A DNA stretch of 6,813 bases from Paracoccaceae bacterium (lineage in GTDB: Bacteria; Pseudomonadota; Alphaproteobacteria; Rhodobacterales; Rhodobacteraceae), in contig JALWQC010000188.1 of assembly GCA_027080755.1 (NCBI GenBank), forward strand, positions 1-6,813. Reading direction: 5' to 3'. The first letter of the stretch is position 1; each line of letters opens with the position of its first letter. The position numbers and the translations under genes were made by a program. A model generated the notes under the pieces. That model made no database searches. It had not been told where the DNA came from and saw only the letters and a program-made list of their open reading frames with translations. Positions 1 to 5,745 of this stretch are shown piece by piece.

Positions 1-861
1 GCGCTCGTCCAGAATTTCGGCCACGGGGGTGTAGGCGTCGCCAAGGGCGGTGATTGCCAGCGCCCGTTTGGCGCCCGCTTCGGTCAGGGCGTCGCGCAGC
101 GGGGTGTAGGGGTTGATAAAGCTGGCGCCGGGCAGGTGCAGCCCCATGAATTCCATCAGCATCTGGTTGGTGTTGGCCGTGCCGTAAAAGGTGCAGGTGC
201 CGGGGGCGTGGTAGCTGGCCATCTCGGCCTTCAGCAGTTCCTTGCGGTCTATCTTGCCCTCGGCAAACAGCTGGCGGACGCGGGCCTTTTCGTCATTCGG
301 CAGGCCCGAGGGCATGGGACCGGCAGGCAGGAACACCGCCGGCAGGTGGCCGAAGCTGGCGGCGGCGATGACCAGACCGGGGACGATTTTGTCGCAAACG
401 CCAAGGAATACGGCCGCGTCGAAGACATTGTGCGACAGGGCGACGCCGGCGGACATGGCGATGACGTCGCGCGAAAACAGCGACAGCTCCATCCCCGCCT
501 GTCCCTGGGTTACGCCGTCACACATGGCCGGAACCCCGCCGGCGACCTGTGCCGTGGCGCCGACACTATGGGCGGCCTTGCGGATCAGGTCGGGGAAGTG
601 TTCGAAGGGCTGGTGGGCGCTGAGCATGTCGTTATAGGCCGTGACCACCCCGAGGTTGGGCGCGCGGGTTTCGGCAAGGATTTTCTTGTCGGCCTCGGGT
701 TCCGCCGCGAAGGCATGGGCGAGGTTGCCGCAGGACAGATGGGCGCGGCGGGGGCCTTCCTCGCGGGCGCGCTCCATGCGGGCCAGATAGGCGCTGCGCC
801 CCGGGCGGGAGCGCGCGACAATGCGGGCGGTGACGTCGGAGATGGTGGAATGCAGGGTCAT
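1..861 (-). CDS. edd: 6-phosphogluconate dehydratase (Edd), 3' part outside the window
   Basis: Edd removes water from 6-phosphogluconate to give 2-keto-3-deoxy-6-phosphogluconate, the committed step of the cytosolic Entner-Doudoroff pathway. The first 287 codons are visible with no stop; family members are about 600 residues, so roughly half is missing beyond the left edge. The IlvD/Edd family signature is clear: [20 protein letters not shown] at residues 111-130, GVCDKIVPG at 154-162, and [14 protein letters not shown] at 221-234. Cys156 and Cys223 fall where Edd proteins carry iron-sulfur cluster cysteines (position match from memory). The Edd-specific N-terminal segment is present, which favours Edd over dihydroxy-acid dehydratase IlvD. 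The ATG at 861 follows a GAGG six bases upstream and lies one base after the zwf stop (TGA C ATG), so the two genes are almost certainly co-transcribed and probably translationally coupled. Confidence 0.96.
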   Translation of the reverse strand, partial: MTLHSTISDVTARIVARSRPGRSAYLARMERAREEGPRRAHLSCGNLAHAFAAEPEADKKILAETRAPNLGVVTAYNDMLSAHQPFEHFPDLIRKAAHSVGATAQVAGGVPAMCDGVTQGQAGMELSLFSRDVIAMSAGVALSHNVFDAAVFLGVCDKIVPGLVIAAASFGHLPAVFLPAGPMPSGLPNDEKARVRQLFAEGKIDRKELLKAEMASYHAPGTCTFYGTANTNQMLMEFMGLHLPGASFINPYTPLRDALTEAGAKRALAITALGDAYTPVAEILDER

Positions 862-862
862 G

Positions 863-2323
863 TCAGGCCTCTATCGCGCGCCAGCGGCGGTTGTCCCGAT
901 GCAGCAGCGCCAGCGCGCCATCGGGACCGGAGCCACCGGCATCATAGGGTTCGGGGATGTCCTCGGCCTCTTGCCAGCGGGCGATGATCGGGTCGGCCCA
1001 GCGCCAGGCGGCCTCTACTTCATCGCCGCGCATGAACAGGGTCTGGTCGCCGCGGATCACATCCATCAGCAGGCGTTCGTAGGCGTCGGCCATTTCCTCG
1101 CCCTTGTCCAGCGTGTCGGCAAAGGACATGTCCAGCGGCACCTCGGTCAGGCGAAAGCCGCCCTGTCCGGGTTCCTTGATGTTCATGTGCATGGTGATCG
1201 CCTCGTCCGGTTGCAGGCGGATGATCAGGGAATTGGAGTTGTGGCGCCGTTCCGGGTGCGGAAAAATCGCGTGTGGCGGGTCCTTGAACACCACGATGAT
1301 CTCGGACATGCGGGCGCGCAGGCGTTTTCCGGTGCGCAGATAGAAGGGCACGCCGGCCCAGCGCCAGTTGGAGACCTTGACCTTCAGCGCGATGAAGCTT
1401 TCGGTCAGGCTGTCGGGGTTGCCGGCATCGGTGCGATAGTCGGCCCCGTCGGCCCCGGCGCGATACTGGCCGCGCACGATATCGGAGAGGGGGACATCCT
1501 CTAGCGAGCGGATGACCTTCAGTTTTTCGTCGCGCACGTCGTTGGCGGCGAAACGGGCGGGGGGCTCCATCGCGGTCAGGCAGAGCATCTGCATCAGGTG
1601 GTTCTGCACCATGTCGCGCATGGCGCCGGCGCCGTCGTAATAGCCGCCGCGTCCTTCCACGCCGATGCTTTCGGCAACGGTGATCTGGATGTGATCGACG
1701 TGCTGGGCGTTCCAGACCGGCTCCAGCAGGGAATTGGCAAAGCGCAGGGCCATCAGGTTCTGCACGGTTTCCTTGCCCAGATAATGGTCGATGCGATAGA
1801 TCTGGTCCTCGCGGAAACAATGGGCCAGCTGTGCATTCAGTTCCTGCGCCGAGGCAAGATCATGTCCGAAGGGTTTTTCCACCACGATGCGGCTGTCGGG
1901 GGTGCGCAGGCCGCGCGCGCTTAGCTGGCTGGCGATGGTGCCGAACAGCGACGGGGCGACGGACAGGTAAAAGGCGCGCACGGGGTTGGGGTCGGTGTTG
2001 ACCAGATCGGCCAGCTCGGCCCAGCCGCGATCCCCCTTTACGTCCAGCGGGATATAGAAGAGGCGTTCCAGAAACCGTTCGACGGCCGCGGCGTCCCGCC
2101 GGCTTTCGGGGACATATTTTTCCAGCGAGTCCCGCACCTTTTGGCGAAACGCCGCGCTGTCCCAGTCCGAGCGCGCGGTGCCGATAATGCGCGATTGCGG
2201 CGGGATCTGCCCCGCGACCAGCCGGTAATAGAGCGCGGGCAGGATCTTGCGTTGGGCCAGATCGCCGGAGGCGCCGAAGACAATCAGGTCAAAGGGGGAA
2301 ACGGGAATGATTTTCGCGGCCAT
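863..2323 (-). CDS. zwf: Glucose-6-phosphate 1-dehydrogenase
   Basis: This enzyme oxidises glucose-6-phosphate to 6-phosphogluconolactone with NAD(P)+ and feeds the Entner-Doudoroff and pentose phosphate routes. The 486 residues match the family's usual 480-500. Residues 11-23 form the N-terminal Rossmann segment with the GASGDLA nucleotide-binding motif (17-23). EKPFGHD (149-155) and the substrate-binding signature RIDHYLGKE (177-185) follow. His242 in [10 protein letters not shown] sits where the catalytic base of G6PD lies. Phe-Tyr-Leu-Arg-Thr-Gly-Lys-Arg around residue 330 is another conserved segment. All key residues are intact. The start is fixed by the GASGDLA distance; the ribosome binding site is weak (AGAAAG about 10 bases upstream). 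It heads a zwf-edd pair, with no pgl lactonase gene between them. Confidence 0.98.
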   Translation of the reverse strand: MAAKIIPVSPFDLIVFGASGDLAQRKILPALYYRLVAGQIPPQSRIIGTARSDWDSAAFRQKVRDSLEKYVPESRRDAAAVERFLERLFYIPLDVKGDRGWAELADLVNTDPNPVRAFYLSVAPSLFGTIASQLSARGLRTPDSRIVVEKPFGHDLASAQELNAQLAHCFREDQIYRIDHYLGKETVQNLMALRFANSLLEPVWNAQHVDHIQITVAESIGVEGRGGYYDGAGAMRDMVQNHLMQMLCLTAMEPPARFAANDVRDEKLKVIRSLEDVPLSDIVRGQYRAGADGADYRTDAGNPDSLTESFIALKVKVSNWRWAGVPFYLRTGKRLRARMSEIIVVFKDPPHAIFPHPERRHNSNSLIIRLQPDEAITMHMNIKEPGQGGFRLTEVPLDMSFADTLDKGEEMADAYERLLMDVIRGDQTLFMRGDEVEAAWRWADPIIARWQEAEDIPEPYDAGGSGPDGALALLHRDNRRWRAIEA

Positions 2324-2367
2324 GTCGGGGCTTTCTGTCGTCTGTGTGGCCTGAGGCGGGGCGGCGG

Positions 2368-2373
2368 ACTATA
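2368..2373 (-). promoter_or_regulatory. Possible -10 box of the zwf-edd promoter
   Basis: On the minus strand these bases read TATAGT, five of six matching the sigma-70 -10 consensus, in an otherwise GC-rich stretch. Transcription would begin near 2361 and give a leader of roughly 38 bases before the zwf ATG. No convincing -35 box stands 16-18 bases upstream, so the promoter may need an activator or may be elsewhere. Confidence 0.35.
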
Positions 2374-2438
2374 CGGTGGGTCTGCTGTGCTGCGGAATAT
2401 CCCGCGCAACCGTCCCCGCATTGGCCAGCGGGTTCGGG

Positions 2439-2477
2439 GGCAAAAAACCACATTTTGCCGCAGTTGCAAAGGGCAAA
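2439..2477. repeat. Cluster of GGCAAA inverted repeats upstream of zwf
   Basis: GGCAAAA at 2439-2445 and TTTTGCC at 2453-2459 form a perfect 7 bp inverted repeat with a 7-base spacer. A third copy, GGCAAA, lies at 2472-2477 in the orientation of the first. The middle arm can pair with either neighbour, so two alternative hairpins are possible in RNA. It lies between the end of the channel gene and the zwf start. It could be a binding site for a sugar-metabolism regulator or part of a 3' end structure; no typical terminator with stem plus U-run is formed. I do not recognise the motif. Confidence 0.4.
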
Positions 2478-2486
2478 GCGGGGGTT

Positions 2487-2514
2487 TTCACCCGGATCAC
2501 GCAAACTTCACCCG
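2487..2514. repeat. Two direct copies of TTCACCCG, 20 bp apart
   Basis: TTCACCCG occurs at 2487-2494 and again at 2507-2514, just after the channel gene stop codon when read on the minus strand. The spacing is close to two helical turns. Function unknown; it may be chance in a short GC-rich intergenic stretch. Confidence 0.25.
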
Positions 2515-2525
2515 AAAGGGCGGGG

Positions 2526-3188
2526 TCAGGCGGCCTCGGGGGGGGTGCGCAGGAACCAGCGGGAAAAGCCTGTGGCCAGCACGGCGGCGACCAGTTGCAC
2601 GGCGACAAAGGCCGCGACATTGGCGGGGCTTATGCCGGCAAAAGTATCGGAAAACCCCCGCGCGATGGTCACGGCCGGATTGGCAAAAGAGGTGGAGGAG
2701 GTAAACCAGTAGGCGGCGGTGATATACAGCCCGACGGCCATGGGCACGGAATCGGGGCGGGCCTTCAGGCAGGCAAGGATGGTGCCGATCAGGCCGAAAG
2801 TGGCAACGAATTCGCCGCTCCATTGTCCCAGCCCGCTGCGCACGGTGGTGGAGGGGTCGATGATCGGGACGTCAAACATAAGGTGGGCGGCAAAGACGCC
2901 GATGATGCCGCCGAAAATCTGCGCCAGCACATAAAGGCTGGCGTCCCTTGGCGAAATCTCGCGGCGCAGGGCAAAGGTCAGCGTGACCGCCGGATTGAAA
3001 TGCGCCCCCGAGATCGGCCCGAAGATGGTGATCAGCACCACCAGAATCGCGCCGGTCGGGATGGTGTTGCCCAGCAGGGCGATGGCGACATTGCCGTCGG
3101 ACAGGCGCTCGGCCATGATGCCCGAGCCGATGACGGTTGCCAGTAGCGAAAAAGTCCCCAGCCATTCGGCCATCAGTCTGCGTTGCAT
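2526..3188 (-). CDS. MIP-family channel, AqpS-like (aquaglyceroporin type)
   Basis: A 220-residue inner-membrane channel of the major intrinsic protein family, with six hydrophobic segments (roughly 6-24, 33-55, 80-105, 126-142, 148-165, 186-210) and two NPA half-helices at residues 65-67 and 170-172. The family passes small uncharged solutes such as water, glycerol or metalloid hydroxides. Two filter positions are unusual. The residue after the second NPA is Val173 where AqpZ and GlpF have Arg, and the helix-2 position that is Phe43 in AqpZ aligns with Thr45. I recall the Arg-to-Val change from AqpS, the channel of the S. meliloti ars operon, so arsenite or organoarsenical passage is a reasonable inference, not shown. 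It is the last gene of a three-gene operon, 27 bp after the dehydratase, with an AGGGGAA ribosome binding site about five bases before the ATG. An ArsR-type repressor stands at the head of the operon. Confidence 0.9.
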   Translation of the reverse strand: MQRRLMAEWLGTFSLLATVIGSGIMAERLSDGNVAIALLGNTIPTGAILVVLITIFGPISGAHFNPAVTLTFALRREISPRDASLYVLAQIFGGIIGVFAAHLMFDVPIIDPSTTVRSGLGQWSGEFVATFGLIGTILACLKARPDSVPMAVGLYITAAYWFTSSTSFANPAVTIARGFSDTFAGISPANVAAFVAVQLVAAVLATGFSRWFLRTPPEAA

Positions 3189-3215
3189 GGTGTTCCCCTG
3201 TTCTGTCGGTTTTTG

Positions 3216-4214
3216 TTATCGGTTCTGCTCAATCAGATTGCAGAAACGGGCCGGATCGACATTGCCGCCGGTCACCACCGTGGCGACGGTTTTGCCGGTT
3301 ATGTCGATGCGCCCGTCCAGAATGGCGGCGATGCCGACGGCGGCGCCGGGTTCGACGACGATTTTGTAGTGCTCGAAGGCAAAGCGCATGGCGGCGCGCA
3401 CCTCGTCGTCGCTGGCGACCAGCCCGCCGGCCAGCAGATCCAGATTTATTGGAAAGGTGACGGCGTTGGGAATCGGGGTCATGATAGCGTCGCAGATCGT
3501 GCGCAACCCCTTCGGATTGCCGACCCGTTTGCCGGCGGCGAGGGAGCGGCGGGTATCGTCGAAGAGCGCCGGCTCTACCGCATAGACCTGCGTTCGGGGC
3601 GACAGGGTGTGCATGACCACGGCAGTAGCGGCCGTCAGCCCGCCGCCGCCACAGGGGACCAGCACGGCATCGGGCGTGGCGTCCAGGGCGGCGGCCTGTT
3701 CCAGTATCTCGGTTGCGACGGTTCCGGCGCCGGCCAGAACATGGGGGTCGGCGCTGGGCGGCACGACGGTGCGGCCGGTCTGCGCGCGCAGGCGTTCCAC
3801 CACCTCGTCACTGTTTTGCGTGTCGCGGTCAAAGGTCTCGATTTCGGCCCCCAGCGCGCGGGTTGCCTGCATTTTGGCCGGCGGCACATCGGAGGGCATG
3901 ACAATCAGGGCGTCGGTCCCCAGCAGGCGCGCCGCCAGCGCCACCCCTTGCGCGTGATTGCCCGAGGAATAGGCGATCACCCCTTTGGCCTTTTGCCCCG
4001 CGTCCAGATGGCTGATGCAGGTATAGGCCCCGCGGATCTTGAAGGCGCCGGTGCGTTGCATATTCTCGGCCTTGATCAACAACCGCCCGCCGAGCCTGTC
4101 GTTCACCTCGGGATTTTCCAGCAGCGGCGTGCGGGTGACGACTCCGCGCAGGATCCGGGCGGCGGCTTCGACCGTGGCGACGGAAACCGGATACGGGTTT
4201 GTGGTGTCAGGCAT
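3216..4214 (-). CDS. PLP-dependent threonine/serine dehydratase-like enzyme
   Basis: A 332-residue fold-type II pyridoxal-phosphate enzyme of the IlvA/TdcB/serine racemase/EutB group, which usually eliminates water and ammonia from beta-hydroxy amino acids. Lys59 in RTGAFKIRGA is the Schiff-base lysine; SSGNHAQG (83-90) binds the substrate carboxylate; the glycine loop GGGG (189-192) holds the PLP phosphate; TGGN (315-318) is near the pyridine ring. The protein ends after the catalytic domain, so the regulatory ACT domain of biosynthetic IlvA is absent, which points to a catabolic or specialised role. The substrate cannot be told: threonine, serine, 3-hydroxyaspartate or a hydroxyectoine-type intermediate (EutB) are candidates. 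The ATG at 4214 is chosen because homology begins there, it follows GGAG, and it overlaps the deacylase stop in ATGCCTGA (8 bp overlap), implying translational coupling. An in-frame ATG 29 codons upstream lies inside the deacylase gene and adds no family sequence. Confidence 0.9.
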   Translation of the reverse strand: MPDTTNPYPVSVATVEAAARILRGVVTRTPLLENPEVNDRLGGRLLIKAENMQRTGAFKIRGAYTCISHLDAGQKAKGVIAYSSGNHAQGVALAARLLGTDALIVMPSDVPPAKMQATRALGAEIETFDRDTQNSDEVVERLRAQTGRTVVPPSADPHVLAGAGTVATEILEQAAALDATPDAVLVPCGGGGLTAATAVVMHTLSPRTQVYAVEPALFDDTRRSLAAGKRVGNPKGLRTICDAIMTPIPNAVTFPINLDLLAGGLVASDDEVRAAMRFAFEHYKIVVEPGAAVGIAAILDGRIDITGKTVATVVTGGNVDPARFCNLIEQNR

Positions 4215-5217
4215 TTTCGGGGATCTCCGTTGCAATCTGGTAGAGGGCATCGCCGCGCACGGTCTGGCCAAGGGCGCGCATGGCAAGAACGGTCCCTTCA
4301 TAGGGGGACAGCACCGGTGCAGGGTCTTGCCACGGGGTTTCGGGGTGATGGATCAGGGCGACGGTTTCGTCTTTTGCCACCGGCTCGCCAATGTCTTTCA
4401 GGGGCTCGAACAGGCCGGAGTCATAGGCATAAACCAGCCCGCGCGCCTGTAGTTCCCGCGTGCCGAGCGGGGCATCGGGCGTATAGTCCGGCAGCATGTC
4501 CAGACTGTGCAGCACCCGCCGCAGCCCCCTTTCGCAGCGGTGCAGGATGTCGCGGGTGACCGTGCCGCCCCCGCCCAGTTCGGCCATGACAGAAACGACG
4601 CCGTTGCGGTTGGCGGCGCCCATGGCGGTGCGGGCGGTGGAATTCGGGCCGCCTCCGCCGGTAAACACCCAGGCATAGGGCAGGTCAAAGGCCGTTTGCA
4701 GCTGTTGCAGCTTTTGCGCCTCGGGCGGGGTGAATCCTTGGCCGCGCAGCAGGGTCGCGGGATAAAACAGCGAGCTGCCGCCGGAATGCAGATCGACGGC
4801 ATAATCCGCCAGTGGCATCAGCGTGCTTTCGATGTAATGGGCGATCATTTCCGTCGGCGTGCCGCGGGCGCTTCCCGGGAAGCTCCGGTTCAGGTTGCCG
4901 GCATCCAGCGGCGAGGTCCGCGTTCCCGCTTGTGCTGCGGGGAAATTGGTCATCGGCAGGATGATAATGCGGCCGCGGATGTCTTCCGGCATCAAGGTGC
5001 GGGCCAGTCGGGACAGGGCGATCTGCCCTTCGTATTCGTCGCCGTGGTTGCCGGCCATCAACAGGATCGTCGGCCCCGTGCCGTTTTTCAGGCAGACAAT
5101 GGGCACCGGCAGCCAGCCATAGGCGGAGCGGTGGACAGAATGGGGGATGCGCAGAAACCCGGTTTGTTTACCGGGCTGCCCGAAATCTATTTCGCTGGTG
5201 ATCAGGCTGGTTTCCAT
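4207..5217 (-). CDS. Zinc-dependent deacylase, AstE/AspA family, DoeB-like
   Basis: A 336-residue member of the succinylglutamate desuccinylase/aspartoacylase family (M14-like zinc carboxypeptidase fold), predicted to cleave an N-acyl group from an amino acid in the cytosol. Zinc ligands fit the family: His58 and Glu61 in GNHGDEYEGQ, then His144 in DLHSGG. NLNRSFPG (108-115) is the substrate-binding segment and Glu213 in MAELGGGG fits the catalytic Glu. The GNHGDEYEG form recalls DoeB/EutE, the N-alpha-acetyl-diaminobutyrate deacetylase of ectoine breakdown, but other ectoine genes are not in the window, so the substrate stays open. It is the first gene of the operon; GAGG lies six bases before the ATG. 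A TTGACA-headed promoter and an operator-like dyad lie directly upstream, shared with the divergent arsR. Confidence 0.88.
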   Translation of the reverse strand: METSLITSEIDFGQPGKQTGFLRIPHSVHRSAYGWLPVPIVCLKNGTGPTILLMAGNHGDEYEGQIALSRLARTLMPEDIRGRIIILPMTNFPAAQAGTRTSPLDAGNLNRSFPGSARGTPTEMIAHYIESTLMPLADYAVDLHSGGSSLFYPATLLRGQGFTPPEAQKLQQLQTAFDLPYAWVFTGGGGPNSTARTAMGAANRNGVVSVMAELGGGGTVTRDILHRCERGLRRVLHSLDMLPDYTPDAPLGTRELQARGLVYAYDSGLFEPLKDIGEPVAKDETVALIHHPETPWQDPAPVLSPYEGTVLAMRALGQTVRGDALYQIATEIPENA

Positions 5218-5233
5218 TGCTGGCCTCGCTATC

Positions 5234-5268
5234 CATTCGATATTTCGGCAATCATCGAAATATGAATG
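5234..5268. promoter_or_regulatory. Operator-like dyad O1 (probable ArsR site for the operon)
   Basis: A perfect 8 bp inverted repeat, ATATTTCG (5240-5247) and CGAAATAT (5256-5263), has an 8-base spacer. The pairing continues outward as CATTC (5234-5238) and GAATG (5264-5268) if one unpaired G at 5239 is allowed, 13 paired bases in all. It covers the predicted transcription start of the deacylase operon, where a bound repressor would block polymerase. The core 24 bp recurs as O2 at 5303-5326. Assignment to ArsR is inferred from position and symmetry. Confidence 0.7.
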
Positions 5269-5296
5269 TGCTAGCGCGGGGCTCTCCTCTTGTCAA
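5268..5296 (-). promoter_or_regulatory. Sigma-70-type promoter for the deacylase-dehydratase-channel operon
   Basis: The minus strand reads TTGACA at 5296-5291, a perfect -35 box, then 17 bases, then TAGCAC at 5273-5268 as a weak -10 box. Transcription would start near 5261-5262, inside O1. The -35 lies between the two operator copies, seven bases from O2. Confidence 0.6.
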
Positions 5297-5318
5297 GTTT
5301 CGACATTTCTGCAAGTAT
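5290..5318 (+). promoter_or_regulatory. Possible arsR promoter, back to back with the operon promoter
   Basis: TTGTCA at 5290-5295 on the plus strand overlaps the divergent TTGACA. With a 17-base spacer the -10 position falls on AAGTAT (5313-5318), a poor match lying inside O2. If used, transcription would start at or very near the arsR ATG, giving a leaderless message. Weak evidence. Confidence 0.3.
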
Positions 5319-5326
5319 CGAAACAT
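5303..5326. promoter_or_regulatory. Operator-like site O2 (probable ArsR autoregulation site)
   Basis: This 24 bp stretch matches O1 (5240-5263) at 19 positions, sharing ATTTC at the left, GCAA in the middle and ATCGAAA at the right. Its last two bases are the first two of the arsR ATG. A second symmetry, GTTTCGA (5297-5303) with TCGAAAC (5318-5324), overlaps it. The 63 bp step from O1 is about six helical turns, so proteins bound to both would face the same side of the DNA. Confidence 0.6.
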
Positions 5327-5669
5327 GGATCAGGATCACGCAATAGAGGCCTTTGCCGCCCTTGCCCAGCCTTCGCGCATGTCGGTTTTCAAGCTGCTGG
5401 GGCGTAGGGGGCCGAAGGGGCTGTCGGTGGGGGAAATCTCGCGGCGGCTGGGGATTGTCGTTTCCACGCTGTCGGGGCATCTGGCGATTCTGAAGCGCGC
5501 CGGCCTGCTGCAGGCCACCCGCCACAAACGCGAAATCCGCTATGCGGCCAATATTGCCACCGTCAACGAACTGGTCGGGTTTCTGCTGGCGGATTGCTGC
5601 GACGGGCAGCTGGACCATTGCGCGGAAATCCTGACCTTGCTGGAATCCCCGCCGCCCCCTGTAAAATAA
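5325..5669 (+). CDS. arsR: ArsR-family repressor with C-terminal cysteine cluster
   Basis: A 114-residue winged-helix repressor of the ArsR/SmtB family, expected to bind DNA as a dimer and release it on binding its ligand. The N-terminal [16 protein letters not shown] (10-25) and recognition-helix region [16 protein letters not shown] (47-62) are classic. The CVC motif of the E. coli ArsR alpha-3 helix is absent; instead Cys91, Cys92 and Cys99 form a C-terminal CC-x6-C cluster, resembling the arsenite site known from Acidithiobacillus ferrooxidans ArsR. As(III) or a related soft metal or metalloid ligand is therefore likely, by inference. The ATG at 5325 is chosen because family homology starts there; an in-frame ATG at 5217 would add 36 unrelated residues and run through both operators. 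No good ribosome binding site precedes 5325. It is divergent from the deacylase operon and very likely controls it and itself. Confidence 0.93.
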   Translation: MDQDHAIEAFAALAQPSRMSVFKLLGRRGPKGLSVGEISRRLGIVVSTLSGHLAILKRAGLLQATRHKREIRYAANIATVNELVGFLLADCCDGQLDHCAEILTLLESPPPPVK

Positions 5670-5714
5670 CCTTTGCGATATTACATATAGGGGGAAGGGT
5701 CCCTTCGGTTGTCG

Positions 5715-5737
5715 CAGGTGGCCCCGCCTGAAGGAGG
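5715..5737 (+). promoter_or_regulatory. Strong ribosome binding site with a small hairpin just before it
   Basis: AAGGAGG at 5731-5737 is a near-perfect Shine-Dalgarno sequence eight bases before the ATG at 5746. Directly upstream, CAGG (5715-5718) can pair with CCTG (5727-5730), with a further G-U and G-C pair, leaving a four-base loop. The ribosome site fixes the start of the fusion gene; whether the hairpin matters is unknown. Confidence 0.55.
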
Positions 5738-5745
5738 GTTTTGCG

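Noticed and set aside
136..987. Long plus-strand open frame opposite edd and the end of zwf
   Set aside because: It is the complement of strongly recognisable edd and zwf coding sequence, its translation is low-complexity Gly/Ala/Arg-rich with no family resemblance, and GC-rich DNA commonly gives such frames.
2485..2525. Short hairpins just after the channel gene as a terminator
   Set aside because: On the minus strand the CCCG/CGGG stem (4 bp) and the GGGT-GAAA-ACCC stem are short and not followed by a T-run, so no rho-independent terminator can be supported.
4215..4301. Upstream ATG at 4301 as the dehydratase start
   Set aside because: The extra 29 residues are encoded inside the deacylase gene and lack family similarity; the ATG at 4214 has a ribosome site and the typical stop-start overlap.
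3183..4559. 458-codon plus-strand open frame
   Set aside because: It lies opposite the dehydratase and the end of the deacylase, both of which have intact catalytic motifs; no domain is recognisable in it.
5217..5324. Upstream ATG at 5217 as the arsR start
   Set aside because: The 36 extra residues do not resemble ArsR proteins, they run through both operator sites and promoter elements, and the family N-terminus begins at 5325.
5637..5667. TTGCTG plus TAAAAT as a promoter for the fusion gene
   Set aside because: TAAAAT is a good -10 match, but the 19-base spacer and the position of the -35 inside arsR coding sequence make it too weak to report as a feature.
5694..5706. GAAGGG-T-CCCTTC palindrome between arsR and the fusion gene, considered as a terminator
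   Set aside because: The one-base centre leaves too short a loop for a full hairpin and no U-run follows. It could be a protein site, but nothing else supports that.
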